Assembly: GCA_021014325.1 (NCBI GenBank)
Contig: CM037472.1
Location: 8,432,001-8,496,000, forward strand
Reading direction: 5' to 3'
DNA: 64,000 bases
DNA from: Plazaster borealis
Lineage: Eukaryota > Echinodermata > Asteroidea > Forcipulatida > Labidiasteridae
Of the stretch, positions 42,347 through 56,000 are shown piece by piece. Position 1 is the first letter of the stretch, and every line of letters begins with the position of its first letter. Below the pieces are notes generated by a model. The model saw only the letters and a list, made by a program, of their open reading frames with translations, searched no databases and was not told where the DNA came from. The translations under genes were made by a program, and so were the position numbers.

Positions 42347-42783
42347 TGCATTTGTAATTGGAGGAAAAAACACATCAAGTGTGATAGAAGTCTAAAGCTT
42401 CCAGTCCCAATGAATTGGTAAAAGATTGTTCCTTCATTTTCAGGGGGAAAAAAACAGGAAAATGACAGTTTATGTTAATTTTGTTCAAAGTACGTGTATT
42501 GTGAAAAGCCTTCATCAAAATAATTGATGAACATTTCCCTTTTGTTTAACTGCCCACTAGACTGTTATCATGCTGCCACCATCTTGGCCATGTTCCCTGT
42601 ATCCAATAACAGTAATGAAGGCTAGTATTTATTGCACTGAAAAAGGAACCATACTAATTTTTTCTTCCAGCCTTGGTCTGGTTACATTGGTTCAGATTGG
42701 AGAAAATCAAGATGGCCGCACCACGACAAAAGTCAATTGTAAGGCCTGAATGTAATTATTTTTTATTCCATTTCATTTATTTA

Positions 42784-42789
42784 AATAAA
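42784..42789 (+). terminator. SRP14: SRP14 polyadenylation signal
   Basis: AATAAA about 970 bp after the stop, followed within 40 bp by TTTGATTGGATTTG. It is the first good signal downstream. Confidence 0.65.
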
Positions 42790-43506
42790 GTTTGATTGGA
42801 TTTGAAACGAAATACCCCTTTATTTCTGTAGAACAAAAAGTTAGCCAAGGATAGCCTGATTTGATAATAATACACTGGAATTCGTAAATTAGTCTTGATC
42901 TTATAACACATTTGTATAAATAAGGTGTAATAAAATGGTACGTTAACAGTAACACACTTAACCAAACAGACATTTGTGGTTGTCATCCATGTGTTTTATT
43001 TGTCCTTTTAAGTTAACATTTCTATTTTACATTTCTATTGTACCTTTTTATTGTACATTTCTAGTGTACTACAACATTTTTTTGTAAATCATACACTGAA
43101 ATTTATTTCAAGATATCTCGAAAAATTTATTAAGAGGGGGTCTATACTTGTATCTTAAAATATATTTTTCAATATTTTTCGAACTGAGATGTCAAGGTAT
43201 ATCAAAATCTGATTAAGTATATTAAATGATTACCAGGTATACGGGATTATACCAAGTTTACTTAAAGCATGCGGAAAACATTGGTAATTGTCAAAGACCA
43301 GTATCCGCACTTTGAAATGACCTGTGAAAGTTTAAGCTCAGTCGGTCATTCAGAGTCCCGACCAAAAAAAAAAAATCACTTATTTCTCAAAAACTTTCAG
43401 GCGAAAATACTTAAAGGGAAGTTTTCCACCATGACCATAGCATGTCAGTTATGTGCAAATCTGTGCACATTTATGTATTTAATCTATCCAATTTGGTGCA
43501 TACCTT

Positions 43507-43640
43507 TTAAAGGCATCGTACACGTTTGGTAATTGTCAAAGACCAGTGTTCTATCAACAGCTCTCTGTTGCGCGTTACCAAGTCGGTTTTTATGCTAATA
43601 TATATTTTGAGTTGTTACCAAACGTGTAAGATGCCTTTAA
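43507..43640. mobile_element. TTAA-flanked MITE, family 1, internally deleted copy
   Basis: TTAAAGGCATCGTACACGTT at the left and AACGTGTAAGATGCCTTTAA at the right bound only 134 bp. Its right TTAA is also the left TTAA of the next copy. Confidence 0.88.
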
Positions 43641-43996
43641 AGGCATCGTACACGTACAAAACAAATATTAGCATAAAAACTTACTTGGTAACAAGCAATG
43701 GAGAGCTGTTGATAGTATAAAACATTTTAGGAAACGGCTCCCTCTGAAGTAACATAGTTTTTGAGAAAGAGGTTTCTCACTAAAATAATAAAAACTTCTT
43801 GCAAGAAGTTTTTATTCATATAATCTGAAAGCACACTAATTTGTACAACAAGGGTGTTTTTTCTTTCATCATTTTCTTGCAACTTCGATGACCAATTTAA
43901 GCCCAAATTTTCACAGACTTGTTATTTTATGCATTTTATGTTGGGATACACCAAATGAGAACACTGGTCTTTGACAAACACCAAACGTGTACTTAT
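43637..43996. mobile_element. TTAA-flanked MITE, family 1, abutting copy
   Basis: It starts TTAAAGGCATCGTACACGTA at the shared TTAA and ends near CACCAAACGTGTACTTATAC, where the right TTAA has been lost. The interior GTTGATAGTATAAAACATT matches 48271-48637. Confidence 0.82.
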
Positions 43997-44164
43997 ACAA
44001 ACAAACAAAAAACAAACAAACAAAAAGGTTTGAGATATCTCGAAGTTATCTCAAGTTATTTTGAGAACCGTTAGGCCTATTTGATATTTCCTGGATTTGA
44101 TTTTGAGACGCGCCTATACCTTATGAAATTGTTATGTATCTATAAACTATATTTCTAGACATCT

Positions 44165-44406
44165 GGGCCCAATTTCATAGAGCTGCTAAGCACAAAAATT
44201 TGCTTAGCGTGAAATTTCTTCCGTGATAAAAACAGGATTACCAACCAAATTTCCATATGATTTTCAGGATAAGCAAACAACAGCTGAATACCAGTAACAA
44301 GCAATATGCAACACATGGAAATTTGGTTGGTAATCCTGTTTTTATCAAGGAAGAAATTTCATGCTAAGCAAATTTTTGTGCTTATCAGCTCTATGAAATT
44401 GGGCCC
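44165..44406. mobile_element. 242-bp near-perfect palindromic MITE (GGGCCC family B)
   Basis: Arms of about 100 bp: GGGCCCAATTTCATAGAGCT, GCTAAGCACAAAAATTTGCT and AAACAGGATTACCAACCAAA are mirrored on the right, ending CTATGAAATTGGGCCC. It shares terminal bases with the shorter GGGCCC palindromes but has a different interior. Confidence 0.93.
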
Positions 44407-46942
44407 TGAATTGTATTCTGAGATACTTTAAAACATTGCAAAATATATCTTGAAATAATTTTAGATAAGTCGCAAAATTATCAAACGACTTCTTTGATGT
44501 GAACAAATATCACCAATGCTTGCCATAGTGGAGTTAGCGAGAATCATAACAAAAACCACGAGAAATGTCGTCACCATAAAATCATGTAACCTGCATTACA
44601 AAAAGAGTGGCTTGTAAATTCCAGGGCCTTTCTTGCAGGCAAGATTCTATACTGGTCGTATGGGAAATTTTACATTGTGCCGTATAATTTCCACATCAGT
44701 TCAGAAAAGTGTTATAAAAATAACAGCTGAACAAGTCGAGATGTGCCCCCTTTTTCATAGCAAAAGTTTATTAAAAACCGGACAGTGTAATCCCGATATC
44801 TTTTAATGTTTTCTTCCATTGAGCTGTGTACAAATCGTGCCTGTAGGAAGTCCAGGCTCTGTGGCTCTTGTAAACATGTCACAGGTTACCGTACATGATC
44901 GATGCTCGTGAAAACTGCGTATATTGCGCGCGGAGCGTCAGTCTTTTCAATTAATTAATTTCTCGTTTTCAAAGACGAAAACATTAAATAAAGAAGGAAC
45001 AGGTAACAGATTGATTCATACGTGTTCAATTTAGTTTTTACTTTTACAACAGTTAATTAGGCCTATTTATATTTAATTAATTATTATTAATATTTTAGTT
45101 TTTTTGGTTTTTGTTGCTTCAACTTGAGCATTCTTCCGTCAGCTGTTTCGGGTTCTTTTTACTTTTCAAATGATATTGAAAAGACATTTTCAAATGAAAA
45201 GTAATGAACGTTCTGTGCTTGTTAATCTTTGTGCCGGTGTGCCTGTGATGAAAACAACAAAGACGAAGTTTTCATCGGAAACAATACAACAAAGGATCAA
45301 TTAAGAATGGGTTTGGCTGAGATACACATTTCTATTCTGGGAGTGGAAGGGGTAATGTAGACAGTTAACAAAGTTAAAATGCACTTGTTGCAATTGACAC
45401 GCTTGAATAAAATCTCTGACTGCAAGTACCCCGTACGCGTCCGAATCCAATTTAATTTACATTAACATTTTAAGCAGAAAGTCATTTTGCCTAGCTAGGG
45501 CCTAAACGCATCAATGATCGAACCAGTTACAAACAGAGATAACGATTTTTTCCCTGGTCAATTTGACTTTTGTTGATTGTATTATTTTGTTTCAAGTTCT
45601 TCCTTTTTCTTGTTTTCTTTTACTTTACAAGTATTTATAAATAAATAACAGCACATTAAACAATTTGCTATTTGGCTGAGGGTTTCCACGCTGGCGCCAA
45701 CATGAATAATCATCACCGCTAGTTTTGTCGCATATCATTGTCATTTTAATTGTGAAACGATACTTTAATGTCACACCAGGTGGGCGAACCTGTATCGCGC
45801 AAGGTTTTGGCTGTTTCCAACGGCTGCGTTCTATTCTACAAAATCACTTATTTAATCGTTTAAAGGCATTTCTTGTGACAGAGAGCAACACGAAAAACAA
45901 TCTATTTCGAAGAAAAAACTACTTGATAGGTAGCACAATGCCATCTCTGCTTCTGCAGAGCCCGCGTGTGTGTGTAAAGTGGTCTGTACACATTTTTGAC
46001 GTTTTACAAATAACCTCACATCCCGTGGAGGTAGATGGTCCCACTGAATAACAAAGGATATAGTTTTTACCCCTCAGCACCATAGGCTGAAAGGGGTATT
46101 GTCATTGCCTTCGGCGTCTGTCCGTCCGTCCTTCCGGCTTTTGTTAATCCCCGGACCGTAAGTTGAGTTAGAAGAGTGACATTTGGACTTGTGTAACTTG
46201 GGTGGGGCATGGTGGGGGTTGCCCGCCTTGGAGAAAAGAAAGTTGGGATTGTGTCAGGGGTGAAAAAAGGTCAATGGTCAAGGTCACGAACGCTCTTGTC
46301 TTTCTTTAACTTTTGATATTGGCAATTGCATTTTGACCCAATTTCTCAAATTCAATCTACATAGGCCTATATACAGCCACACCAAATATTCACCACTTCA
46401 CATTTACTTTCAGACCAATTACAGGCAATTAAGGTATTGGTGATTAGCCCACGCCAAAAATCAATGACCGTAAAAACGGTCCGAGTTCAATACATGTCAA
46501 ATGTCAAGGTCACAATGCTCAGGTTTAAGAACATGATTTGTATTTTTTTGATAGCTATAATCATGGAGGTAGTGTGTATAAGGGCGGAGGTGTTTCATCG
46601 GCATCGCTGTTTTGGGGGTTTCTTCTTTAAACTAACATGGAGGGGGTTGGAAGGGGTGAGTTGGACTGAGACACAATACCCACCGTGACGTCAAACTATT
46701 TCAAATTCATGTGATCATGATCTGCCATCAAGGTGCACTGTGTCGACTTGCAGATAAACTGGCTGCAACCAAGCATCTGGCAGTCTTCACTGGTGTGACA
46801 TTTCATGTCCGCAATTCCAGTGCACTTGCTGTTCTCACTTTGTTCTTCCTTATTCAGAAAGCTCCCCTCAAGTTGAAATATCTATTCAAAATAAAATAAA
46901 ATATCTATTAATAATCCAAAAGGGAAACCGGCTCGGTAAACT

Positions 46943-47050
46943 CTAAATTATTTGAAAAAAAATTGACAGAGCAGGGCTTGAACCTGCAACCGCTGATTAA
47001 AACTGAGCTCTATACAACCTATTTTGTCAATAACTTTGTTCGGTGGTCAG
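46943..47050 (-). mobile_element. tRNA-derived SINE, family 2, copy 3
   Basis: GAGCAGGGCTTGAACCTGCA is the inverted B-box region. TTTTGTCAATAACTTTGTT matches the copies at 24220 and 28414. The A-box part is eroded. Confidence 0.6.
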
Positions 47051-47804
47051 AAGCCATTCAACCTGTAACTGCCGTATAGGGATCACACCCAAGTAATTAC
47101 CATACAACATGGGAAGCGGCAGCAGGAGGGATCACCTTGCGGGGTGCAACTTATTTTTTATATCAAATCAAGTGTGGTAATAAAATTATTTAAAATTTAT
47201 CCGTCGGGTGGTTTTTTTACTTGATATTTGAAATGAAAAGTCGAAATTGTAAAAACAAAGTTTTCTTACCACGGTTGCTTATTTCAATTATTGCAATCGA
47301 AACAGGCCTATACAAGACTAGTAATGAACGTGCACAAATCCCTAATAAAACGGTAAGTGTTTCCTTCTTGCTGACTATCCATCAGGTTTGTTGTGTGTAT
47401 TATTACGGAGCAACTTTAACCAGTTCACAAATCTTTTGAAGAATACCACACCTGAAAATATAACATAAACTGAAACAAAGATAATACCTGCGCTAGGAGG
47501 ATGCTGATTATCACGAGATGTCCCATTCGACCCATCTTGAACGAAGATAATGCTGTTTTTGTCTTCCAAATCTGGTTGAAAATTAGCTCTCAATAATGAA
47601 CATGTCCGCAGAAGTGGTTTTTGTGTAATAGCGTTTTATAAATCGGCCTATATTCTGATGGTTTCAACCCATTTGGAATAAAAACTGTCGTGATCATAGC
47701 GTATAATTATGCTGATTGGCTTGAGAGATTCAGCACATGCGTGCATATTAATTTGAACAACTGTCCCGAAATAATCAGATCTTCGTGCGCGTATTACAAT
47801 CATA

Positions 47805-47993
47805 CGGAGCTCTATGTGCCATCCAACATGTTGAGATCCTGAGACAATTTACTGAAGGATGATAACATGTAAGATGTCGTCTTCCCGGTATTTTTTATTT
47901 TGGGATGTCGACATCATGAAAGTAAGATTTCGACATTCCGAGATAAATTATCGTGGGTTGTCGACATCCTGAACGTAGGATGTCGACTTTTGC
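47805..47993. repeat. GGATGTC-rich element, copy 2
   Basis: GTGCCATCCAACATGTTGAG and GATCCTGAG open it, and repeated GATGTCGAC blocks follow. It is inverted relative to 41085-41245. Confidence 0.7.
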
Positions 47994-48270
47994 ATTCACG
48001 TATCGCTTTTTTTTGCATTCACGCATTGCTTTTGAGGGGTTTTCCCGTCGTGTTTTTGCTTTCCATCGCCTTGCCTTACTGCCAAATTCCTAAACATATT
48101 GCATATAATTGTGTTCTGCAAAGAACAGAGAAATTTGGTTGCGCATAAAACGGAAAATCTGGCTTTGCACTCCACAACCAACCCTGGCATCCAAAAACAC
48201 TGACTTCTATAGAAACTATCTCCCTTATTTTTGTTTTTAATTTTAACGTTTGCAATTTAATTTTCTCTTT

Positions 48271-48637
48271 TTAAAAGGTATCGTACACGTTTTGGTAAGG
48301 ACTCAAAACAAATACTAGCTTACTTGGTAACAAGCAACCGAGAGCTGTTGATAGTATAAACATTGTAGGAAACGACTCCCTCTGAAGTAACGTAGTTTTT
48401 GAGAAAGAGGTAATATCTCAAAACAATAACAACTTCTTGCAAGAAGTTTTTATTCCTATCTGAAAGCACACAAATTTGTACAACAAGGGTGTTTTTTCTT
48501 TCATCATTTTCTTGCAACTTCGATGACCAATTAAACCCAAATTTCCACAGGCTTGTTATTTTATGCATATGCTAGGATACACCAAGTGAGAACACTGCTG
48601 GTCTTTGACAATTACCAAACGTGTTCAGTACCTTTAA
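48271..48637. mobile_element. TTAA-flanked MITE, family 1, long copy
   Basis: TTAAAAGGTATCGTACACGT at the left and, inverted, AACGTGTTCAGTACCTTTAA at the right. The interior CAACAAGGGTGTTTTTTCTT also occurs near 43850. Confidence 0.88.
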
Positions 48638-48964
48638 AACCACATAATGGGTCCCGGCCTCCTATCGTGGACCTCCTTGTCCTGACAAACCGTGGACCCG
48701 ATTTTTCTTTTCGGATATAGCAATCGCACAATTATTTATTAGTCTCTTATCGGGCGGTTATAAACCCTGTTCACATACCCTCCCCCACCCCCGTTAAAGC
48801 CATCTTGCTACGTGCCCGTGACACAATCAAGTTGATTGGACCACGTACTAATAACACATTTTGTAATGTGAATTAATGTAGGCCTACCAAATTTCAAAAC
48901 CCCTAACACCCAAATTTCAACAACACAGTCGAATCTGTCCATTCTTTGTCTTTGTGACAAACAT

Positions 48965-49344
48965 TTAAAGGAACGTTACAGAACTGGTAATTAACAATTT
49001 TCTTTAAGATCACAGATTTACATAAAACTTACACGGTCTAATGATGATGATAGTAGAAAACATCCCTACAAATATTTCTGTCTGAAATAAATAAAACTAA
49101 TTTCCGAGTGGAGTTTATCGCTCATGAGCGTTTTATTCATGCATTGTATAACACATGCAAATGTGTAATCGGTTTTTCACTATTTTCTCGTGACCCGCAG
49201 AGTGGCCGATCGATCTCAAACTTCTACAGGTTTGTCAGTATGTTGCTCTATGGTTTATGTATATGGTGGATTACGGTATATAAAGTGCTTACACTGCCAG
49301 CAACTGTTTTGTTAGCAAAAAACAATTCTGTAATGTTCCTTTAA
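48965..49344. mobile_element. TTAA-flanked MITE, family 2, copy 1
   Basis: TTAAAGGAACGTTACAGAAC and, inverted, AATTCTGTAATGTTCCTTTAA bound 380 bp. A reversed copy lies in amnionless intron 8 (58670-59038). Confidence 0.92.
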
Positions 49345-50032
49345 GAGCAAAAAATAGTTAATGGCCTAGACGTAGGTCCTTTTGGTTGGTAAGCGGTTTG
49401 CAACAGCTAATTCTATTTTATCAAACTTTTATTAAGAGTGGAGCACCCCTCCCCTAGCCCCATGCACCATGCACACCACATTCCTTTCTCTACTCTGCGA
49501 ACAAAGTCACGTATGTCATGACGTCAGGTTTTCTTGACACTATTTTCATAATATTCATTCGCAAAAAATAGGTCGTATTTCTTATGCATTTGAATCAACG
49601 GCATATAGGCCTACTTGATTTTAACAAATAATTATATATCAAGAACAAAAAACATGTATTTTCATGCATTCTATCTGGTGTAGAATTGTGTAAATGAAGT
49701 TATCGGCGCTTTTATTGCAGGCGGTTTGATAATGATGATAATAAATGGGGCGTAAGTACATGTACGTGCGCGCTGGGATGGGGTAAAGGAAATAAAGTAT
49801 ACGTACCCATTGTTAAAGTTGATAAAGAAAGGTACCAGACGTAATAGTTGTGCTCGGTTGTACATAGAATAGACAGATGCCCAGCCAGGCAATCTGATTA
49901 TACAAGAACAAGGGTCAAAAGTCAAGCACAACAGGGGGAGGACCGACATCAGAGCTACGGAGTTTGACCACAAAATCCCACTTTCTGATATTGTGGTTTG
50001 GATTTTCATCAATTGATTACACTACTTACAAA

Positions 50033-50066
50033 ATGAAGAAACTGCTAATACTGTTTTCATTTCTTG
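50033..50066 (+). CDS. AMN: AMN exon 1 (signal peptide)
   Basis: The exon encodes MKKLLILFSFLG: two Lys then a hydrophobic run. Donor TTG|GTAAGT. The A at -3 favours this start. Confidence 0.88.
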
Positions 50067-53000
50067 GTAAGTATGTTATCTTTTGTTATGTTATTGGTGT
50101 AAGTTAAGAAGGGATCGAGTGACGTCGACGACCTGCATTTTATAACGAAATAAAACGAGTAAAGTCAGCAGTCGAGTTTGTTGAATAATGATGCTGGTTG
50201 AATGGGCATCACCATTCGTCATCATCATCCATTTTATATTTTTGAAAAGGGAACACAAATTAATAGTAAAGAAAACAAAGGGGAGAAAGTGTCCTAACCG
50301 ATGTAGGCTACGAGTACGAGCGACTGACGTTAGTTTTTAATTATTTAAAAACAAATGTTTTTTATGAGCATGTTTGGGCGGTGAGACATCCCATGTCCAT
50401 GACGGGTGGTTTGGTGGTTGGCAAAAAATTGACAACCTCTGACTCTGGATTGAGTTGGTGGGGAAACATATCGTAATTAAGCGGCAAACTTGCTCTCTTT
50501 ATCCTACCTCAACCTCAACTAGTCAAAATGCTTACCGTATTCGTTAGTTAGAAGTGTAAGTAAGTAGGCCTAATGTTAGTTAGGCTAGTTTCAAAAAGGG
50601 AAACTCTATCAATAAACATTCAATCATCAAAGAAGAAAATTACCCAACCAACAAGCGACCTTAAAAAACTGCATGTTGGAATTGGACAGCATTTTTTGCC
50701 CTATTTAAGCACGTCTGTGTAGATATTAAGATCCACTTTTCAGCATGAGAAAGTTTGATTGGGATTTTTTCATATGATTGCGTACCTATTGCTATGGAAT
50801 GTTTATTTCTTTGAAGTTCCTGTTCAAACTGTGTAACTGTAAAAGTGTAAGACCTTATTTCCTGAACTCCAGGAAACAATTCCTGAACTTAAGGAAACAA
50901 TCAACTCGGACTTTCAGACCATCATTTTGAAGGAGTGCAATTGCAAGTGCAATCGCACTCTTCAGTCTTCTGCACTGAGGAGTGAGAAAAGTTGTTTTTT
51001 GTTTAAAGAGAGCTTTATGTTATTCACAGCAGGAAATGAATTACTAATGCAGTGTTTTTTTGCCTTGCAGGCTCTTTGAGCGCGTGTAACAAAAATAACC
51101 AATCGCCAATCCAATCTATAGTGTGCCTGAATTTTTGTTAATTTATTTATAAAGCACCTGTACCTCTGGCGGTTAATTAAATGTGCAAATAAAATCATGA
51201 GAGGAACTTCCATGGTGAAATCAAACATCTCAAACTGTCAGATTTTATATAATCGTGATGTAAGTTCACTTTTCTGACTAATGTGTGGATTGGGATTCTG
51301 GGGAGTACGTAGAGCTCTCCCTAATTATTTTAGGAGAACAGTTTACAGCTCTCCGTGGATTTATTTAAATGATGGATTGGACCTTATTAGCTTTGCATGA
51401 TGTACATGTATCCACCAGTTGGAGGTGTTTGCAAAGTGTCAAACAGTTGCAGTAGTTGTTCATTACATGATTTGATGAAAGCATAGTCCCAAAACTTTGA
51501 GGGTTATTTTATGACATTATAAATTGTACAGCTTTTATAAACATAATTACTTTAAATACCTCCTGCAGTCCTGCTTAAATTTCACTGTCTTTCTGCATTA
51601 GGAGTTTGTTCATGTTCTACCAAGCAATGGACATCAGATGTCACCTTCAACAACCCCCAAAACTGGGAAGGTAGAAAGTTACCATGTGCAAACAACAGGA
51701 TCGTTTTTCCTGATACGGTAATAAATTGTGTAGTTTTTGTTTTGTACGGTGATAAATTTGTTGCCCAGTTGCCCAACTGAAGCCATTTTGTACCAACACT
51801 CCAACAGACCAACTACATGTAAATATGAGGAGAAACTTTGTGAAATTTGTATTGCCTCAACCATTTAATCAACATCCCCCACAAAGCTGCTTTATCAGTC
51901 GAAATGACTTGCATCTTAAATGCATTTTATCAATGTATTACTTGTGACTGGTGTCCTGCTTAGTTATGCATTTGCACAGTTAAATTTAGCTGGCAAGTAA
52001 AATATTACACATAAATTGTGTGTTTGCTTGTCAGCTAAATTTAACTGTGCACCAGCTTTTTATAAAGCTGTTAAGTATTTACATTTTGGCAGTTAGTGTG
52101 CTAAAAGCAGGAGTTTTTTTTTTCTGCTGAAGCAACTTTTTGTGCTAAACAGCTTTGAAATTGGGCCCAGGCAGTACAGTTTTCAAGAGTTGTAAATACC
52201 TTGATTTGGCAAACATTTATATTAAAGCAATTTATCATAATAAATTCAGTCTATTCTGTGATAAGATTGAATACAATCAGATATCAAACATTGACTTCAG
52301 GGCCACTGGGATCAGATAAGGATACTCATGATATTTACTTTGATATTGATGGTTCGTCCTCTGAAGTGCAGATTGAGTAAATGTTTATGGCCCTTTCTGT
52401 ACAATGCCGTGACAGGCAGATTTTAGGGATAGTTGAGGAAATAAATTGTGTAAAAATGCAAGTTTCTGTTTTCGTTGTCAAGTGTAACACTGCCTAAATA
52501 CTACGTACATGTACATGTACACTAAATTTTTACTTGAGGTTTTGTATTTATACAAGGGGCCCATACTATAAGTTTTGAACACTTTGGTAATTGCATGTAG
52601 TTGTTATTTAGATTAGTGCGATTGTTACATAGGTTTAATGATAACATGAACGTCAGTTGGGCAAAATCAAAATTCTTAACTGTATACAAATAACCAAAAA
52701 CAGAGATCAAATCCTATTCTCGGTTTTTTTTGTTGATTTGTAAAATTTATTTCACTTTCATATATTGCATGGCTAAATTTTACTTTCCTAACATTATGAT
52801 AACCTTTATAGCCTTAAACTACGTTAAACTAAAGTATTTGAGAAAACAGAATCGCCCACATATAAAACTCAATATAATTGGGGCCAACTTGGTCCCAGAA
52901 GTTCGAATACATGCAAGACTTGCATAGTCTACATGTACATGTATAACTCACCTTTTAACTAACTATTACTAATATTTGTCCCTCACCTACCTTAAATGTG

Positions 53001-56000
53001 AATACAGTTCTTCTAACAGAAGAACGTCAGTTCCGTGACGGACTTGCATAGTCTATAACTCATTTGTACCTTTTAACTCACTATTACTAATATTTGTTCC
53101 TCCCCTTAAAGGTGAATGCAGTTCTTCTACAGAATAACGTCAGTTCCGTGAAGGAGATCATTTTGCCAAATAATGGACAGCTTCTGATGCTTAATGACAT
53201 AACAATATCATTCTCCGATACCCCTACTGATGCAGATTGCAATTCCGAAGGTAAAGCATCAAACACATTTAATTAACTCAAACTGACCAACCTTTAAAGA
53301 CAAAGTACATGATTGTTAACAAAATTGACAGGTTTCATTTAAAAGCTCACTAATTGACCATATTTTTGACCGCATGGGGGCGCTTTCTTCAGGGAATGCT
53401 TGCATCACAATTACAGTTTCATCTTATTTTAATTGCCCTGTATGTAGTTTTCTTGCATCAATGACAAAACATAAACATAATAATAAAACAAATTAAAAAA
53501 CCCGTCTGTCTACTTGTTTTTCATCACTTAAAAATTGGTCCACAAACATTTTGTTGCTTGTAGATGTCAACTTCATCCGCACAGACTGGAAGAACTGGTT
53601 TGATCCAGACAATTGGCAGGACTTGGATGCTTTGGTCACTGTGGAGACGGAGAGAGTCCCATGTCAATATGATATGGTCATCTTTCCTGAAGACAAGCTG
53701 TTTGCGGTGAATGTGAGTGCCAGCGTCAACATCCGTAAAATGAGCTTCTCTGGGAAGGTAGGTTATTAATTTGAAACATCTGAAAAACTCATGGAAATAG
53801 TATTTGGAAACCCTGTAAATGACCATAGCTTATTTTGATTGCTACAATTGGCCATTTCACTTTAGGATTAAAAACCCTTTTCCCAATACCTACGCAGGAC
53901 TATTTTTTATTAAAAAAACACCTTTTTTCTAACCATAAATAATTTGTTTTGTCTTGAAACTCCATTTGGACACCCATTTAAAGACGTTTTCTATAGATTC
54001 TAATGGCAAAAATTTGGTTGCATTCGTGTTTCGTGAAGCACAATCAGACTGTTAAAAAGCTGTGATGTAACGGCCAACCATTGCCCTATTGCCTGGTCGA
54101 ACAGGCGGCATCGCAGAAAGAGATGAGAGACCTAGGCCCAATTTCATGGCTCTGCTTACCGCGGAATTCTGTGCTTACATATCATAGTATTGTATGCTAC
54201 AAGGGCTCCGTAAGCGCAGAATTCCGCGGTAAGCAGAGCCATGAAATTGGGCCCTAATGACAATGCAGTATAATCTGTCTTTACAAAATCTTCGCCGATA
54301 TGTGAAAGGAACAGGGCCCAATATCATGGTTCTGCTTACTGCTGAATTCTGCGCTTATGGACCATAGAATTGGGTACAGGGCATCGTAAGCGCAGAATTT
54401 CACGGTAAGCAGAGCCATGAAATTGGGCCCAGGTCTTCGATAAAGGCATTAGGCACAACTCCATGGAAAGGGTTTTGTTTGCAGTGCCTTTTGCCCAGGG
54501 CCACCAAACCATGACCCCATGGACTCCGTGAAACGGTTGCCTGTGTATGCGCAATTCCCCCAGTGTCTCAAAACGGGTGGCCTGTTGACATGACCACTGC
54601 CAACACACATAGAAACTTGAATGCTAGTTTACAAGACTGCAGCTGTGTATTGCAAGAGTTCTGCGTGTTATTGAGTCCTTCGAGGTTAAGGCTCATATGA
54701 ACATTCACAAAATCGATGACAAAGCAATCATTTATTGCAGTGTTTTCCTTTGAACATGATCACCAAATTTAATGAATTTTTCACAGGTTTGTTGGATTGT
54801 GTGTTTGTAGTAATGCATGGCTGTAATTATTTTTTCTGGATTTGTTTTGATAAATTTCCTCTTGTCATCAAGACAAGAAATGAACACAGGGAAGAAACAA
54901 ATGCCATTCAGTGTACAAACCTAACGTTTTACATACTTTGTGGTGATTCAGAGAGGTTGTCAATTTTTCTGAATTGTAATAACACCCTGCTAATATAGGG
55001 GTTTCACTCTAGACCAAGAGACGTGATCACCAGCTTTCCAGTATTATTTATTTTGCCTTAGGGAAACATTCTGCTGGGATCAAAACATCAGGTCATTAAC
55101 ACGTTATGCATTTCTATACAAGTACCACAGGTCATTTTTGTAAAAGCAGTTTGCAACAGCTATTTTGTTTTGTTCATTTTTCATGTTTGTAAGATCCCAC
55201 TTGATAATTAGTGAAGTAATTTCCTCTAAAAGCGTCCATTCCTAACATTTTAAAATTGTCTTTCTGTTCCACTGCAGGGTTACAGTACAAGTGACTTTAA
55301 CTCCTTCCTCTCCACTGACGACGGCCGTCTACAGCTCTCAGTAAGCACTGATGCTTCAGTAACAATCCAGGACACTGCCTGCGGGCTGACCAGCGGCTGC
55401 CCCTGTGGCAATGATGACCCAGACACGGTGAGTTCATCTTAGAAATACTAGCTTTAACATTTATATGACTAAACAAAATGCTGCGGTACCCGCTACTTAA
55501 ATGAAGGATTCAAACTGCCCTTACTACCGGGTGGTAAGACATCTGATCTAGAATGGCAAAGGTCATGGGTTCAATTCCCAACTGAGTAATATGCCTTTTT
55601 TTCACAGGGGCGGGGGAAGTACTGAGTACACAGTGCTCAACACACATCTGTGTAAGGGCAAAAACCAAATAGTAAAATGCTGCTACTTGTGTTTGTTATT
55701 TCATGACCCTATATTATTACTATAGATTACTCACTAGACACCGGAGAACCAATTTGCGTAGATCATGTACTGTACATGTACCATTTTTCATAAGTAAGCC
55801 TACGTTAGTAATAGCTAACTTTTTGAAGCCAGACTTTAAGCTAAATCCGTATTGAGCAACTTTTGTCACGAAGTAGGGTCTCCCTGCAACTGATAAAGCT
55901 GTGGAGATATTTGTTCAAGTTTCAGGCCTGGAATTTCAACTTTGAGAGGGCAAGGCCATTTTAATTTTGCAAAGGGCACTTTTATTGGAAAATCTGAATC

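Larger units (their letters stand above)
42810..50032. other. SRP14-amnionless intergenic region
   Basis: I find no supportable gene. It holds TTAA MITEs (43507-43640, 43637-43996, 48271-48637, 48965-49344), the palindrome at 44165-44406, a SINE at 46943-47050 and a GGATGTC-rich element at 47805-47993. An open frame at 45725-46051 has no recognisable domain and no splice partner. CTGTCCGTCCGTCC near 46115 is low complexity. The amnionless promoter should lie in the last few hundred bases; no TATA box is evident. Confidence 0.65.

Noticed and set aside
45725..46051. 108-residue open frame in the SRP14-AMN interval
   Set aside because: No domain, no splice-linked partner and no coding-like composition; such lengths occur by chance in 7 kb of intergenic DNA.
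46100..46140. GTCTGTCCGTCCGTCC as a regulatory motif
   Set aside because: It is a low-complexity CCGT microsatellite with no gene attached.
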